Notes under the pieces: generated by a model
Database searches by the model: none
What the model was told of the DNA's origin: nothing
Seen by the model: only the letters and a program-made list of their open reading frames with translations
In this document: in pieces, positions 8,492 through 16,256 of the stretch
Layout of the letters: every line of letters begins with the position of its first letter
Position numbering within the stretch: the first letter of the stretch is position 1
From: Phytopseudomonas flavescens
GTDB lineage: Bacteria > Pseudomonadota > Gammaproteobacteria > Pseudomonadales > Pseudomonadaceae
Direction: 5' to 3'
Length of the DNA: 64,000 bases
NCBI RefSeq assembly: GCF_900100535.1
Contig: NZ_FNDG01000014.1
Span: 96,902-160,901 of the forward strand
Made by a program: the position numbers and the translations under genes

Positions 8492-9358
8492 ATGACCACA
8501 CCTTCCCTGAGCCTGAAAAAGATCTATTCGGGCAAAGTCCGCGATCTCTATGAGATCGATGCCAAGCGCATGCTGATGGTCGCGACCGATCGCCTGTCGG
8601 CATTCGACGTGATTCTCGAACAACCGATCCCGGAGAAAGGCAAGATCCTCACCGCCATCTCCAACTTCTGGTTCGAAAAGCTGGCCGACGTGGTGCCCAA
8701 CCACTTCACCGGTGATCGCGTCGAAGACGTGGTGCCGGCTGCCGAGCTGCCGCTGGTCGAGGGCCGTGCAGTGGTCGCCAAGCGCCTCAAGCCGGTCGCC
8801 GTGGAAGCCATCGTGCGCGGTTACATCGTCGGTTCCGGCTGGAAGGAATACCAGCACAGCGGCACCGTATGCGGTATCCAGCTACCAGCCGGTTTGAAGG
8901 AGGCCGCCAAGCTGCCACAGCCGATCTTCACCCCGTCGACCAAGGCCGCCGTGGGCGACCATGACGAGAACATCAGCTTCGAGCAGTGCGAAGCGATCAT
9001 CGGCGCCGAGCTGGCTGCCAAGGTGCGCGACACCGCCATCGCACTGTACGTCGCAGCAGTGGAATACGCAGCCACCCGCGGCATTATCATCGCCGACACC
9101 AAGTTCGAATTCGGCCTCGACGAAAACGGCACCCTGACCCTGATGGACGAAGTGCTGACCCCCGACTCCAGCCGCTTCTGGCCAGCCGACAGTTACGCCG
9201 AAGGCACCAACCCGCCGAGCTTCGACAAGCAGTTCGTGCGCAACTGGCTGGAATCCACCGGTTGGAACAAGGAGCCACCAGCACCGGCAGTACCGGCCGA
9301 CGTCGCGCAGAAGACCGCCGACAAGTACCGTGAGGCGCTGACTCGCCTGACGGCCTGA
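8492..9358 (+). CDS. purC: SAICAR synthetase, long (Ade1-like) form
   Basis: Phosphoribosylaminoimidazole-succinocarboxamide synthase, joining CAIR and aspartate with ATP in purine synthesis. The product is 288 residues. The N-terminal S-G-K-V-R-D-L-Y-E-I segment, A-T-D-R-L-S-A-F-D, V-R-G-Y-I-V-G-S-G-W and D-T-K-F-E-F-G-L-D are clear family motifs. The length and the C-terminal W-L-E-S-T-G-W tail match the yeast Ade1/beta-proteobacterial subfamily rather than the roughly 236-residue form I recall at this locus in P. aeruginosa. AAGGCGGAA lies upstream of the ATG. The position after dapA-bamC is the expected one, but the metallo-beta-lactamase-fold gene I recall between bamC and purC is missing. 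Confidence 0.95.
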   Translation: MTTPSLSLKKIYSGKVRDLYEIDAKRMLMVATDRLSAFDVILEQPIPEKGKILTAISNFWFEKLADVVPNHFTGDRVEDVVPAAELPLVEGRAVVAKRLKPVAVEAIVRGYIVGSGWKEYQHSGTVCGIQLPAGLKEAAKLPQPIFTPSTKAAVGDHDENISFEQCEAIIGAELAAKVRDTAIALYVAAVEYAATRGIIIADTKFEFGLDENGTLTLMDEVLTPDSSRFWPADSYAEGTNPPSFDKQFVRNWLESTGWNKEPPAPAVPADVAQKTADKYREALTRLTA

Positions 9359-9377
9359 TTGCGCCATGCAGATCAGG

Positions 9378-9407
9378 CGCCGCCGTTACCCTAAGGGAAC
9401 GGCGGCG
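9378..9407 (+). terminator. Hairpin after purC
   Basis: CGCCGCCGTT with AACGGCGGCG, plus an inner CCC/GGG, forms a long GC-rich stem 20 bp after the purC stop. The T-run is weak (TTCTCGTTC), so termination is likely but not certain. Confidence 0.6.
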
Positions 9408-9452
9408 TTCTCGTTCAGGGCACAAGGATTGTGCCTGGCAGCGCCCAGGTGA

Positions 9453-9632
9453 TTATCGGCTTCGCCAGTGGCGGTTGGTACGGGCCTGATCCGTTCGCTG
9501 CCAGGCGCTGCCCGCCAGGGTTTCCAGGCTGCGGAGCTTGGTGTAGGTTATGGTTCGGGTGCCACCGCAATCGCGGCAAGGCAGGTTCAGTTCCGCGCAG
9601 GTCGGGCCGCCAGCGCCGAGTAAATGCAGCAT
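9453..9632 (-). CDS. Small Cys-containing protein, unrecognised
   Basis: A 59-residue candidate from the ATG at 9632, preceded by AAGG in purine-rich sequence. The protein starts MLHLLGAGGPTCAELNLP and has a C-x6-C-x2-C pattern followed by G-G-T, which could be half of a zinc ribbon. The rest is basic and Arg-rich. It points away from the serine recombinase, 126 bp apart, so the two could share a promoter region. I recognise no family; it may be a remnant of a mobile-element gene or not coding. Alternative start codons lie upstream in the same frame. Confidence 0.35.
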   Translation of the reverse strand: MLHLLGAGGPTCAELNLPCRDCGGTRTITYTKLRSLETLAGSAWQRTDQARTNRHWRSR

Positions 9633-9758
9633 GATTCCAGCCTTCTCTTGCCAATCCTTCCCTCGACAGACTCTGTCATCGCATCTCCACAACCCCTTAA
9701 GCGTCACCGGCTCAGCCGCCATGTGGCGCGCAGGGGCGTTGCCCGGAGTTACCCGCCG

Positions 9759-10358
9759 ATGAGCGTGTCGCAATCAGAGTCGCTCCAGGGGACGGGGCCC
9801 CGTTACCTGGGCTATGCGAGGGCCAGTGAAACGCCTAACCTGCTTAGCCAGTTGTTCGGGCTGGAACTGGCGGGTTGCACCCGGCTGGTTTCCGAGCAGA
9901 CCAAGAACAACTGGCGCAACCGCCCCGAGCTGACCCGCTTGCTCGCTGAATTGGGCCCCGGTGATGTGCTCACCGTCACCAAGCTCGACCGCCTGGCTCG
10001 CAGCACGCGAGAGCTGTTGGAGATTGCCGAGCGGATTCACGTGAGTGGCGCGGGTCTTCGCAGCCTGTCCGAGCCCTGGGCAGACACCACCACGGAGAAC
10101 GGCCTGGCGGTCCTGGCGGTTTTCGCCGGTATCGTCGAGTTCGAGCGCTCCCTGATTCTCGAGCGAACCAAGGACGGGCGCGACGCTGCCAAAGCCCGCG
10201 GCGTGAAATTCGGCGCAAAGCCCACCCTGACCAGCGAGCAGATCGACCAGGCGCGCCGCTTGATCAACGAGGATGGCCAGTCCGTCGATCAGGCCGCCAA
10301 AGTGCTCAAGGTTCACCGCTCCACGCTCTATAGGGCGCTGCGGCGGGTGGGGAAGTAG
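9759..10358 (+). CDS. Serine recombinase (resolvase/invertase family)
   Basis: A DNA recombinase of 199 residues that would cut and rejoin DNA through a 5'-phosphoserine link. The catalytic Ser lies in Y-A-R-A-S (about residues 21-25). The second active-site block K-L-D-R-L-A-R-S-T supplies the conserved Asp and two Arg. The E-F-E-R-S-L-I-L-E-R-T segment begins the long helix, and the C-terminus ends in a helix-turn-helix (A-A-K-V-L-K-V-H-R-S-T-L-Y-R-A-L). The start at 9759 is the ATG nearest the domain. No paired recombination site or transposase gene is seen nearby. It sits as an orphan between purC and putA, suggesting a former mobile element or a DNA inversion module. Confidence 0.88.
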   Translation: MSVSQSESLQGTGPRYLGYARASETPNLLSQLFGLELAGCTRLVSEQTKNNWRNRPELTRLLAELGPGDVLTVTKLDRLARSTRELLEIAERIHVSGAGLRSLSEPWADTTTENGLAVLAVFAGIVEFERSLILERTKDGRDAAKARGVKFGAKPTLTSEQIDQARRLINEDGQSVDQAAKVLKVHRSTLYRALRRVGK

Positions 10359-10935
10359 CACCTAGTTCTCGATACGCTGTCGGCACCAGACGCACCGGTA
10401 GTGTTTTTTGTTGAAAGCAGAAAGCTTCGCTGCGCGACAGCCTGCATCCAGACGATTACGCGTAGCCAGGATCGATCTCCAGGCTCTTCTTATGGCACAG
10501 CGAGGATTGCTGAATATGCGCCTTCCTCAGGGACCTAGGAGACAGCCCCCCCTGACTGGCTTCATTTGCACCCAAAGTCGTCCACAGCTCTGGCACCCCA
10601 TAGACAGTCGACATCCGCTGAGTGAAGAGGCTGGATATCCTGCCTTCGAGTTCATCCGTAGCGCTTATGCAAGGTGCGAACTCGTCATACTCCTCATTGA
10701 TCGCAGCCTTGTCCCACGGCCATGCGGTCGATTAGCCGTACGAGCCTTCATCCTCACCCAGCTATTCGGAGTTTTCTGCAAAAACTCCAGAGTTTTCCGC
10801 AAGAAGCCGCTCCCCATCTGCCACTACATTCCGCCATCGGCTTCTGCGTCATGCGATCGCCAGATCCTCGTATCTGAGCCAGACCCAAGGCAGGGGTACC
10901 CCACAGATAATCTCCCTAACAAGAGGATGGGCGTG
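10359..10935. other. putA upstream region
   Basis: 577 bases between the recombinase and putA. The putA frame stays open back to about 10408, but the translated residues show no family similarity, and a good ribosome site (AAGAGG) lies right before the chosen putA start. The notable content is a repeat pair at 10768-10802, annotated separately. Nothing else is recognised. Confidence 0.5.
10768..10802. promoter_or_regulatory. Candidate operator: direct repeats plus inverted repeat upstream of putA
   Basis: GAGTTTTCTGCAA at 10769-10781 and GAGTTTTCCGCAA at 10790-10802 are near-identical 13-mers (one mismatch) exactly 21 bp apart, two turns of DNA. The first overlaps an 8-bp inverted repeat (GGAGTTTT / AAAACTCC at 10768-10788). 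Tandem sites on one helix face about 135 bp before a start codon suggest an activator such as the AraC-type proline regulator PruR. The regulator's identity is inference. Confidence 0.45.
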
Positions 10936-13900
10936 ATGTTCAAAGCCAGTCACGTCTTGCATCAGGAGTTCCTTGACCGGATCTCCGCTGCCAAGGCCGC
11001 CGATTTTTTCCCTGTCATCAGCGCCAACTACAACGTTGACGAGGCGGCCTATCTCGGCGAATTGCTGCAGTTGGCCGATCCCGGTGCCGCCGGCATCGAG
11101 GCCGTTCGCCAGCAGGCGCGCAGTCTGATTCAGGACGTGCGCGGTCGCGACAACGCGGTCGACACCCTCGATGCGCTGTTGCGTCAGTACAGCCTGGATA
11201 CCCAGGAAGGACTGATGCTGATGTGCCTGGCCGAAGCGCTGCTACGGGTGCCGGATGCGGCCACCGCCGATGCCTTGATCCGTGACAAGCTCAGCGCCGC
11301 CGAGTGGGAACGCCATCTGGGCAAGAGCGACAGCGTGTTGGTCAACTTCGCGGCCTGGGGCCTGGTGATGACCGGCAAGGTGGTCGATCCGCAGACCCGC
11401 GATGGCCGTCCGAAGAAGGTGCTCGGTCGTCTGATCCAGCGTTCCGGCGAGCCGGTGATCCGTGCGGCGATGAACCAGGCCATGAAACTGATGGGCAAGC
11501 AGTTCGTGCTTGGTCGTACCATCAGCGAAGCGCTGAAGAACGGCCGCCCGGAGCGTGAGAAGGGCTACACCTATTCCTTCGACATGCTCGGTGAAGCGGC
11601 GCTGACCGCCGAGGACGCCGAGAAGTACATGGCCGACTACCGCAAGGCCATCGATACGGTCGGCGCCGAGCCGCAGGTCGGCCCAGGCCCCAAGCCATCG
11701 ATCTCGATCAAACTCTCGGCACTGCACCCCCGTTACGAAGTGGCCCAGCGCGAGCGTGTGCTCACCGAACTGTTCGCCAACGTGCGCGAGCTGGTGATCC
11801 GCGCACGCAAGCTGAATGTCGGCATCTCGGTGGATGCGGAGGAGGCGGATCGCCTCGAGCTGTCCCTGGAGCTTTACGAGAAGCTGCTGCGTGATCCGGC
11901 CGTGGCCGGCTGGGGCGAGTTCGGTCTGGTGATCCAGGCCTATTCCAAGCGTTGTCTGCCGGTGCTGGTCTGGCTGACCCTGCTGGGCAGGGAACTCGGC
12001 GAGAAGATGCCGCTGCGCCTGGTCAAGGGCGCCTACTGGGACAGCGAGATCAAGCAGTGCCAGGTGTGGGGCCTCGACGGCTACCCGGTGTTCACCCGCA
12101 AGGAGGGCACCGATACCTCCTACCTGGCTTGCGCCCGTTACCTGCTCAGCGAGTTCACCCGCGGCGTCATCTACCCGCAGTTCGCCAGCCACAACGCGCA
12201 CACCGTCAGTTGCATCCTGGCCATGGCCGCCGAGCAGGCGTCACCGCGCGATTTCGAGTTCCAGCGTCTGCACGGCATGGGCGATGCGCTGTACGACACG
12301 GTGCTGGAGAAGCACCGCAAGACCGTGCGTATCTACGCGCCGGTGGGGGCCCACAAGGACCTGCTGCCGTACCTGGTTCGCCGCCTGCTGGAGAACGGTG
12401 CCAACTCGTCGTTCGTTCACCAACTGGTCGACCCGAGCGTGCCGGTCGAATCACTGATCGATCACCCTGTCACCCAGCTGCGCCAGTTCGCCAGCCTCGC
12501 CAATAACAAAATCCCGCTGCCACCTGCGCTGTACGGGGCCACACGGAAAAACTCCCAGGGCATCAACATGAACATCCAGAATTCTTTGACCGAGCTCGAA
12601 AACGCCTACCAGCCGCACCTCGACCGTCAATGGCAGGCTGCCCCTGTGATAAACGGCCAGACCCTCAGCGGCACCGCCCAGGACGTTCGCTGCCCCTTCG
12701 ACCTGAACAAGGTGGTCGGCAGCGCCCAGTTCGCCACCGCCGCCCAGGCCGCCCAGGCGCTGGATGGCCTGAGTGCCGCCTGGCCACGCTGGAATGCTGT
12801 CGCCATCGATGAGCGCGCAAGCATTCTCGAGCGCCTCGCTGACCTGCTGGAACGCAACCGTGCCGAGCTGATGGCGCTGTGCACCGTGGAAGCTGGCAAG
12901 TCCCTGCAGGACGGCATCGACGAAGTCCGCGAAGCGGTGGATTTCTGCCGATACTACGCGCAGCAGGCGCGCCTCAAGCTGGGCCGCGAAGAACTCAAGG
13001 GCCCAACCGGCGAGCGCAACGAGCTGTTCCATGAAGGCCGCGGTATTTTCGTCTGCGTCAGCCCGTGGAACTTCCCGCTGGCCATTTACCTCGGCCAGAT
13101 CAGCGCCGCGCTGGTGGCAGGCAACGTGGTGCTGGCCAAACCGGCCGAGCAGACCAGCCTGATCGCCGCCCGCGCCCTGGAACTGATGTTCGAAGCCGGC
13201 CTGCCAGAGGAGGTGATCGCCTTCCTTCCCGGCGACGGTGCCACCCTGGGTGGCGTGTTCTGCCGCGACCCGCGGGTCGCTGGGGTGTGCTTCACCGGGT
13301 CCACCGACACGGCGCGCATCATCAACCGCCAGCTGGCCGAGAAGGATGGCATGATCGCCACTCTGATCGCCGAGACCGGCGGCCAGAACGCCATGATCGT
13401 CGACTCCACCGCGCTGCCCGAGCAGGTGGTCAAGGATGCCGTCGGCTCGGCCTTCACCAGTGCTGGCCAGCGCTGCTCGGCACTGCGCGTGCTGTATGTG
13501 CAGCGTGATATCGCCGACCGGGTGATCGACCTGCTCAAGGGCGCCATGGCCGAACTGAAGATCGGCCCGACCCACCTGCGCGAGAACGATATCGGCCCGG
13601 TGATCGATGCCGAAGCCCGTGAAGGCTTGCTGGCGCACATCAACCAGCTCAAGGGCGAAGGCAAGCTGATTGCCGAGGCCTCGCTGCGTGCCGACCTGAA
13701 CGGCCACTTCATCGCACCGGTGGCGTTCGAGATCGCAGGCATCCACGAGCTCAAGAAGGAGCAGTTCGGCCCGGTGCTGCACGTGGTGCGCTACGACGCC
13801 GCCGATCTCGACAAGGTGGTGGCGGCCATCAATGCCACCGGCTACGGATTGACCCTTGGCATTCACAGCCGAAACGAGGAAACTGCCGCCCGCATCGAAG

Positions 13901-14112
13901 CCCTGGCGCGGGTCGGCAACCTGTACGTGAACCGCAACCAGATCGGCGCGGTGGTCGGCGTACAGCCGTTCGGCGGCTGCGGCCTGTCCGGTACCGGCCC
14001 GAAAGCCGGTGGCCCCAGCTACCTGTTGCGCTTCGTCAACGAGCGCACCACCTCGGTGAACACCACCGCGGTGGGCGGCAACGCCTCACTGCTGTCGCTG
14101 GGCGACGAGTGA
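10936..14112 (+). CDS. putA: Bifunctional proline dehydrogenase / L-glutamate-gamma-semialdehyde dehydrogenase
   Basis: Oxidises proline to glutamate in two steps, with FAD in the N-terminal barrel and NAD in the C-terminal aldehyde dehydrogenase. It has 1058 residues and starts MFKASHVLHQEFLDRI at 10936 after AAGAGG. The proline dehydrogenase domain (about 160-460) has S-I-K-L-S-A-L-H-P and R-L-V-K-G-A-Y-W-D. The dehydrogenase domain (about 560-1050) has the F-T-G-S-T segment, E-T-G-G-Q-N and the catalytic Cys in S-A-G-Q-R-C-S-A-L. The N-terminal ribbon-helix-helix DNA-binding domain of longer PutA proteins is absent, so it cannot act as the put repressor. A terminator separates it from putP. 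Confidence 0.96.
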   Translation: MFKASHVLHQEFLDRISAAKAADFFPVISANYNVDEAAYLGELLQLADPGAAGIEAVRQQARSLIQDVRGRDNAVDTLDALLRQYSLDTQEGLMLMCLAEALLRVPDAATADALIRDKLSAAEWERHLGKSDSVLVNFAAWGLVMTGKVVDPQTRDGRPKKVLGRLIQRSGEPVIRAAMNQAMKLMGKQFVLGRTISEALKNGRPEREKGYTYSFDMLGEAALTAEDAEKYMADYRKAIDTVGAEPQVGPGPKPSISIKLSALHPRYEVAQRERVLTELFANVRELVIRARKLNVGISVDAEEADRLELSLELYEKLLRDPAVAGWGEFGLVIQAYSKRCLPVLVWLTLLGRELGEKMPLRLVKGAYWDSEIKQCQVWGLDGYPVFTRKEGTDTSYLACARYLLSEFTRGVIYPQFASHNAHTVSCILAMAAEQASPRDFEFQRLHGMGDALYDTVLEKHRKTVRIYAPVGAHKDLLPYLVRRLLENGANSSFVHQLVDPSVPVESLIDHPVTQLRQFASLANNKIPLPPALYGATRKNSQGINMNIQNSLTELENAYQPHLDRQWQAAPVINGQTLSGTAQDVRCPFDLNKVVGSAQFATAAQAAQALDGLSAAWPRWNAVAIDERASILERLADLLERNRAELMALCTVEAGKSLQDGIDEVREAVDFCRYYAQQARLKLGREELKGPTGERNELFHEGRGIFVCVSPWNFPLAIYLGQISAALVAGNVVLAKPAEQTSLIAARALELMFEAGLPEEVIAFLPGDGATLGGVFCRDPRVAGVCFTGSTDTARIINRQLAEKDGMIATLIAETGGQNAMIVDSTALPEQVVKDAVGSAFTSAGQRCSALRVLYVQRDIADRVIDLLKGAMAELKIGPTHLRENDIGPVIDAEAREGLLAHINQLKGEGKLIAEASLRADLNGHFIAPVAFEIAGIHELKKEQFGPVLHVVRYDAADLDKVVAAINATGYGLTLGIHSRNEETAARIEALARVGNLYVNRNQIGAVVGVQPFGGCGLSGTGPKAGGPSYLLRFVNERTTSVNTTAVGGNASLLSLGDE

Positions 14113-14116
14113 TACC

Positions 14117-14150
14117 AACGGGCAGAAATCATCAGGTTTCTGCCCGTTTT
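14117..14150 (+). terminator. Intrinsic terminator after putA
   Basis: A 12-bp stem AACGGGCAGAAA / TTTCTGCCCGTT with an eight-base loop and a T-run, five bases after the putA stop. putP therefore probably has its own promoter within the next 150 bp. Confidence 0.88.
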
Positions 14151-14302
14151 GCTATTGGGGGCGTATGCCCCAAATCGGTAACGCCATCTGCGGTTAGAAG
14201 AATGGCTTATCTGGAGCACGACCGTGACCGATGGTCGTGATGTGCCAACTGAACCGGGTAATCCCCGGTTCGAATAAAAACAAACGAGAGGGGCATTCCC
14301 AA

Positions 14303-15793
14303 ATGACTGCAAGTACTCCCATGCTGGTCACCTTCGTGGTCTATATCCTGGCCATGGTGTTGATCGGCTTCGTTGCCTATCGTGCGACCAAGAACTTCTC
14401 CGACTACATCCTCGGTGGTCGCAGCCTCGGCAGCTTCGTCACCGCACTGTCGGCCGGCGCCTCGGACATGAGCGGCTGGCTGCTGATGGGCCTGCCTGGC
14501 GCGATCTTCGTCGCCGGCCTGTCCGAAAGCTGGATCGCCATCGGCCTGATCATCGGCGCCTGGCTTAACTGGCTGTTCGTCGCCGGTCGCCTGCGTGTGC
14601 ACACCGAGCACAACAACAACGCGCTGACCCTGCCGGACTACTTCACCCACCGCTTCGAAGACAACAGCAAGATCCTGCGGATCTTCTCGGCGCTGGTCAT
14701 CCTGGTGTTCTTCACCATCTACTGCGCCTCTGGCGTGGTAGCCGGTGCCCGCCTGTTCGAGTCCACCTTCGGCATGAGCTACGAGTCGGCACTGTGGGTC
14801 GGCGCTGCGGCGACCATCCTCTACGTGTTCGTGGGCGGCTTCCTGGCCGTGAGCTGGACCGACACCGTGCAGGCCACCATGATGATCTTCGCGCTGTTGA
14901 TCACCCCGGTGTTCGTGATCCTCGCCCTGGGTGACTTCGACGCCGCCGTGGCCACCATCGAACAGGCCAACCCGGCCAACTTCGACATGCTGCGCGGGCT
15001 TTCCTTCGTCGCCATCGTATCCCTGCTGGGCTGGGGCCTGGGCTATTTCGGCCAGCCGCACATCCTGGTGCGCTTCATGGCGGCCGATTCGGTCAAGTCG
15101 ATTCCGGCCGCGCGCCGTATCGGCATGATCTGGATGATCCTCTGCCTGGCCGGTGCCGTGGCTGCCGGTTTCTTCGGTATCGCCTATTTCGCCAACAACC
15201 CTGAACTGGCCGGCCCGGTCAGCGAGAACGGCGAACGCGTGTTCATCGAACTGACCAAGATCCTCTTCAACCCCTGGGTCGCCGGCATCGTCCTGTCGGG
15301 CATCCTGGCGGCGGTGATGAGCACCCTGAGCTGCCAGTTGCTGGTTTGCTCCAGCGCCCTGACCGAAGACTTCTACAAGGCCTTCCTGCGCAAGGGCGCC
15401 AGCCAGACCGAGCTGGTCTGGGTCGGTCGCCTGATGGTGTTGCTGATCGCCATCGTCGCCATCGCCATCGCCTATAACCCCGACAGCAAGGTGCTGGGCC
15501 TGGTGTCCTACGCCTGGGCGGGCTTCGGTGCTGCGTTCGGCCCGGTCGTCATCCTCTCGCTGGTGTGGAAGGGCATGACCCGTAACGGTGCGCTGGCCGG
15601 CATGGTCGTCGGTGCCTTCACCGTGGTGCTGTGGAAGGAGTTCGTCGGCCTGGGGCTGTACGAGATCATCCCGGGCTTCATCCTCGCCACCCTGGCCATC
15701 GTCATCTTCAGCACGATCGGTCGCCCGGCCTCGCCGGCGATGATCAAGCGCTTCGACGAAGCCGAGAAGGAGTACCAGGACGCGCATCTCTGA
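14303..15793 (+). CDS. putP: Sodium/proline symporter
   Basis: Inner-membrane SSS-family transporter of 496 residues importing proline with Na+. It has about 13 hydrophobic segments; the first is V-T-F-V-V-Y-I-L-A-M-V-L. The hallmark S-A-G-A-S-D-M-S-G-W-L-L-M-G-L-P-G (about residues 50-66) is the Na+/proline-binding region of TM2. R-F-M-A-A-D-S and the G-I-L-A-A-V-M-S-T-L-S segment of TM8 with Na+-ligand serines/threonines are also present. The start at 14303 has GAGAGGGG about ten bases upstream. It is paired with putA but behind a terminator. Confidence 0.96.
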   Translation: MTASTPMLVTFVVYILAMVLIGFVAYRATKNFSDYILGGRSLGSFVTALSAGASDMSGWLLMGLPGAIFVAGLSESWIAIGLIIGAWLNWLFVAGRLRVHTEHNNNALTLPDYFTHRFEDNSKILRIFSALVILVFFTIYCASGVVAGARLFESTFGMSYESALWVGAAATILYVFVGGFLAVSWTDTVQATMMIFALLITPVFVILALGDFDAAVATIEQANPANFDMLRGLSFVAIVSLLGWGLGYFGQPHILVRFMAADSVKSIPAARRIGMIWMILCLAGAVAAGFFGIAYFANNPELAGPVSENGERVFIELTKILFNPWVAGIVLSGILAAVMSTLSCQLLVCSSALTEDFYKAFLRKGASQTELVWVGRLMVLLIAIVAIAIAYNPDSKVLGLVSYAWAGFGAAFGPVVILSLVWKGMTRNGALAGMVVGAFTVVLWKEFVGLGLYEIIPGFILATLAIVIFSTIGRPASPAMIKRFDEAEKEYQDAHL

Positions 15794-15819
15794 TCGCACC
15801 TGCGTAGTGTGTTCAGCGA

Positions 15820-15845
15820 AGGCCCGGACAGTGTCCGGGCCTTTT
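15820..15845 (+). terminator. Intrinsic terminator after putP
   Basis: AGGCCCGGAC / GTCCGGGCCT stem with a three-base loop followed by TTT, 27 bp after the putP stop. Confidence 0.85.
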
Positions 15846-15893
15846 CATTGGTGCCTGCTGGTAAGCTGGCGGCCCAGCCATCAGGAGCCCGCC

Positions 15894-16106
15894 ATGACCC
15901 CATCCAAAGACCCGCTGCACGGCATCACCCTGCAGGCCATCCTGACCGAACTGGTCGAGCAGCTCGGCTGGGATGGCCTGGCCCAGCGCATCGACATCCG
16001 CTGCTTCAAGAGCGACCCGAGCATCAAGTCGAGCCTGACCTTCCTGCGCAAGACGCCCTGGGCGCGGGAGAAGGTCGAGGCGTTGTATTTGAAGCAGAAG
16101 CGCTAG
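15894..16106 (+). CDS. VF530-family (DUF2132) small DNA-binding-like protein
   Basis: 70 residues, starting MTPSKDPLHGITLQAIL after CAGGAG. The L-H-G-I-T-L-Q-A-I-L-T-E-L-V, W-D-G-L-A-Q-R-I-D-I-R-C-F and S-L-T-F-L-R-K-T-P-W-A-R segments are the DUF2132/VF530 signature. The family has a solved compact helical structure proposed to bind DNA, but no role I know of. It stands alone between putP and the convergent PBP-like gene. Confidence 0.85.
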   Translation: MTPSKDPLHGITLQAILTELVEQLGWDGLAQRIDIRCFKSDPSIKSSLTFLRKTPWAREKVEALYLKQKR

Positions 16107-16166
16107 GTTTCGCTGGCGATGGCGAAAGACGCGAACAAGGCAAAAGTGGCCGTTGGTAGGGGGGAC

Positions 16167-16234
16167 GACGCTTCACCCGTCCACCATCATGGGATCGCAA
16201 TGGTGGATGAAAAGAGCGTCATCCACCCTACGAC
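16167..16234. repeat. REP-like intergenic hairpin repeat
   Basis: The stretch contains GGTGGATGA (16202-16210) and TCATCCACC (16219-16227) around eight bases, plus a partial upstream copy of the CCACCAT motif. Sequences of the type 'TAGGGTGGAT...ATCCACC' recur between genes in Pseudomonas, to my memory. Here it lies between convergent genes and may act as a transcription end. Confidence 0.5.
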
Positions 16235-16256
16235 TGGCCAGGCGTAGAGCTCGCGG

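Noticed and set aside
10408..10935. Possible N-terminal extension of putA using the open frame upstream
   Set aside because: No ribbon-helix-helix domain or other similarity in the extension, and AAGAGG sits right before the family-typical start.
14207..15799. 530-codon minus-strand frame opposite putP
   Set aside because: His/Asp/Gly-rich composition is the mirror of membrane-protein codons in high-GC DNA; putP is unambiguous.
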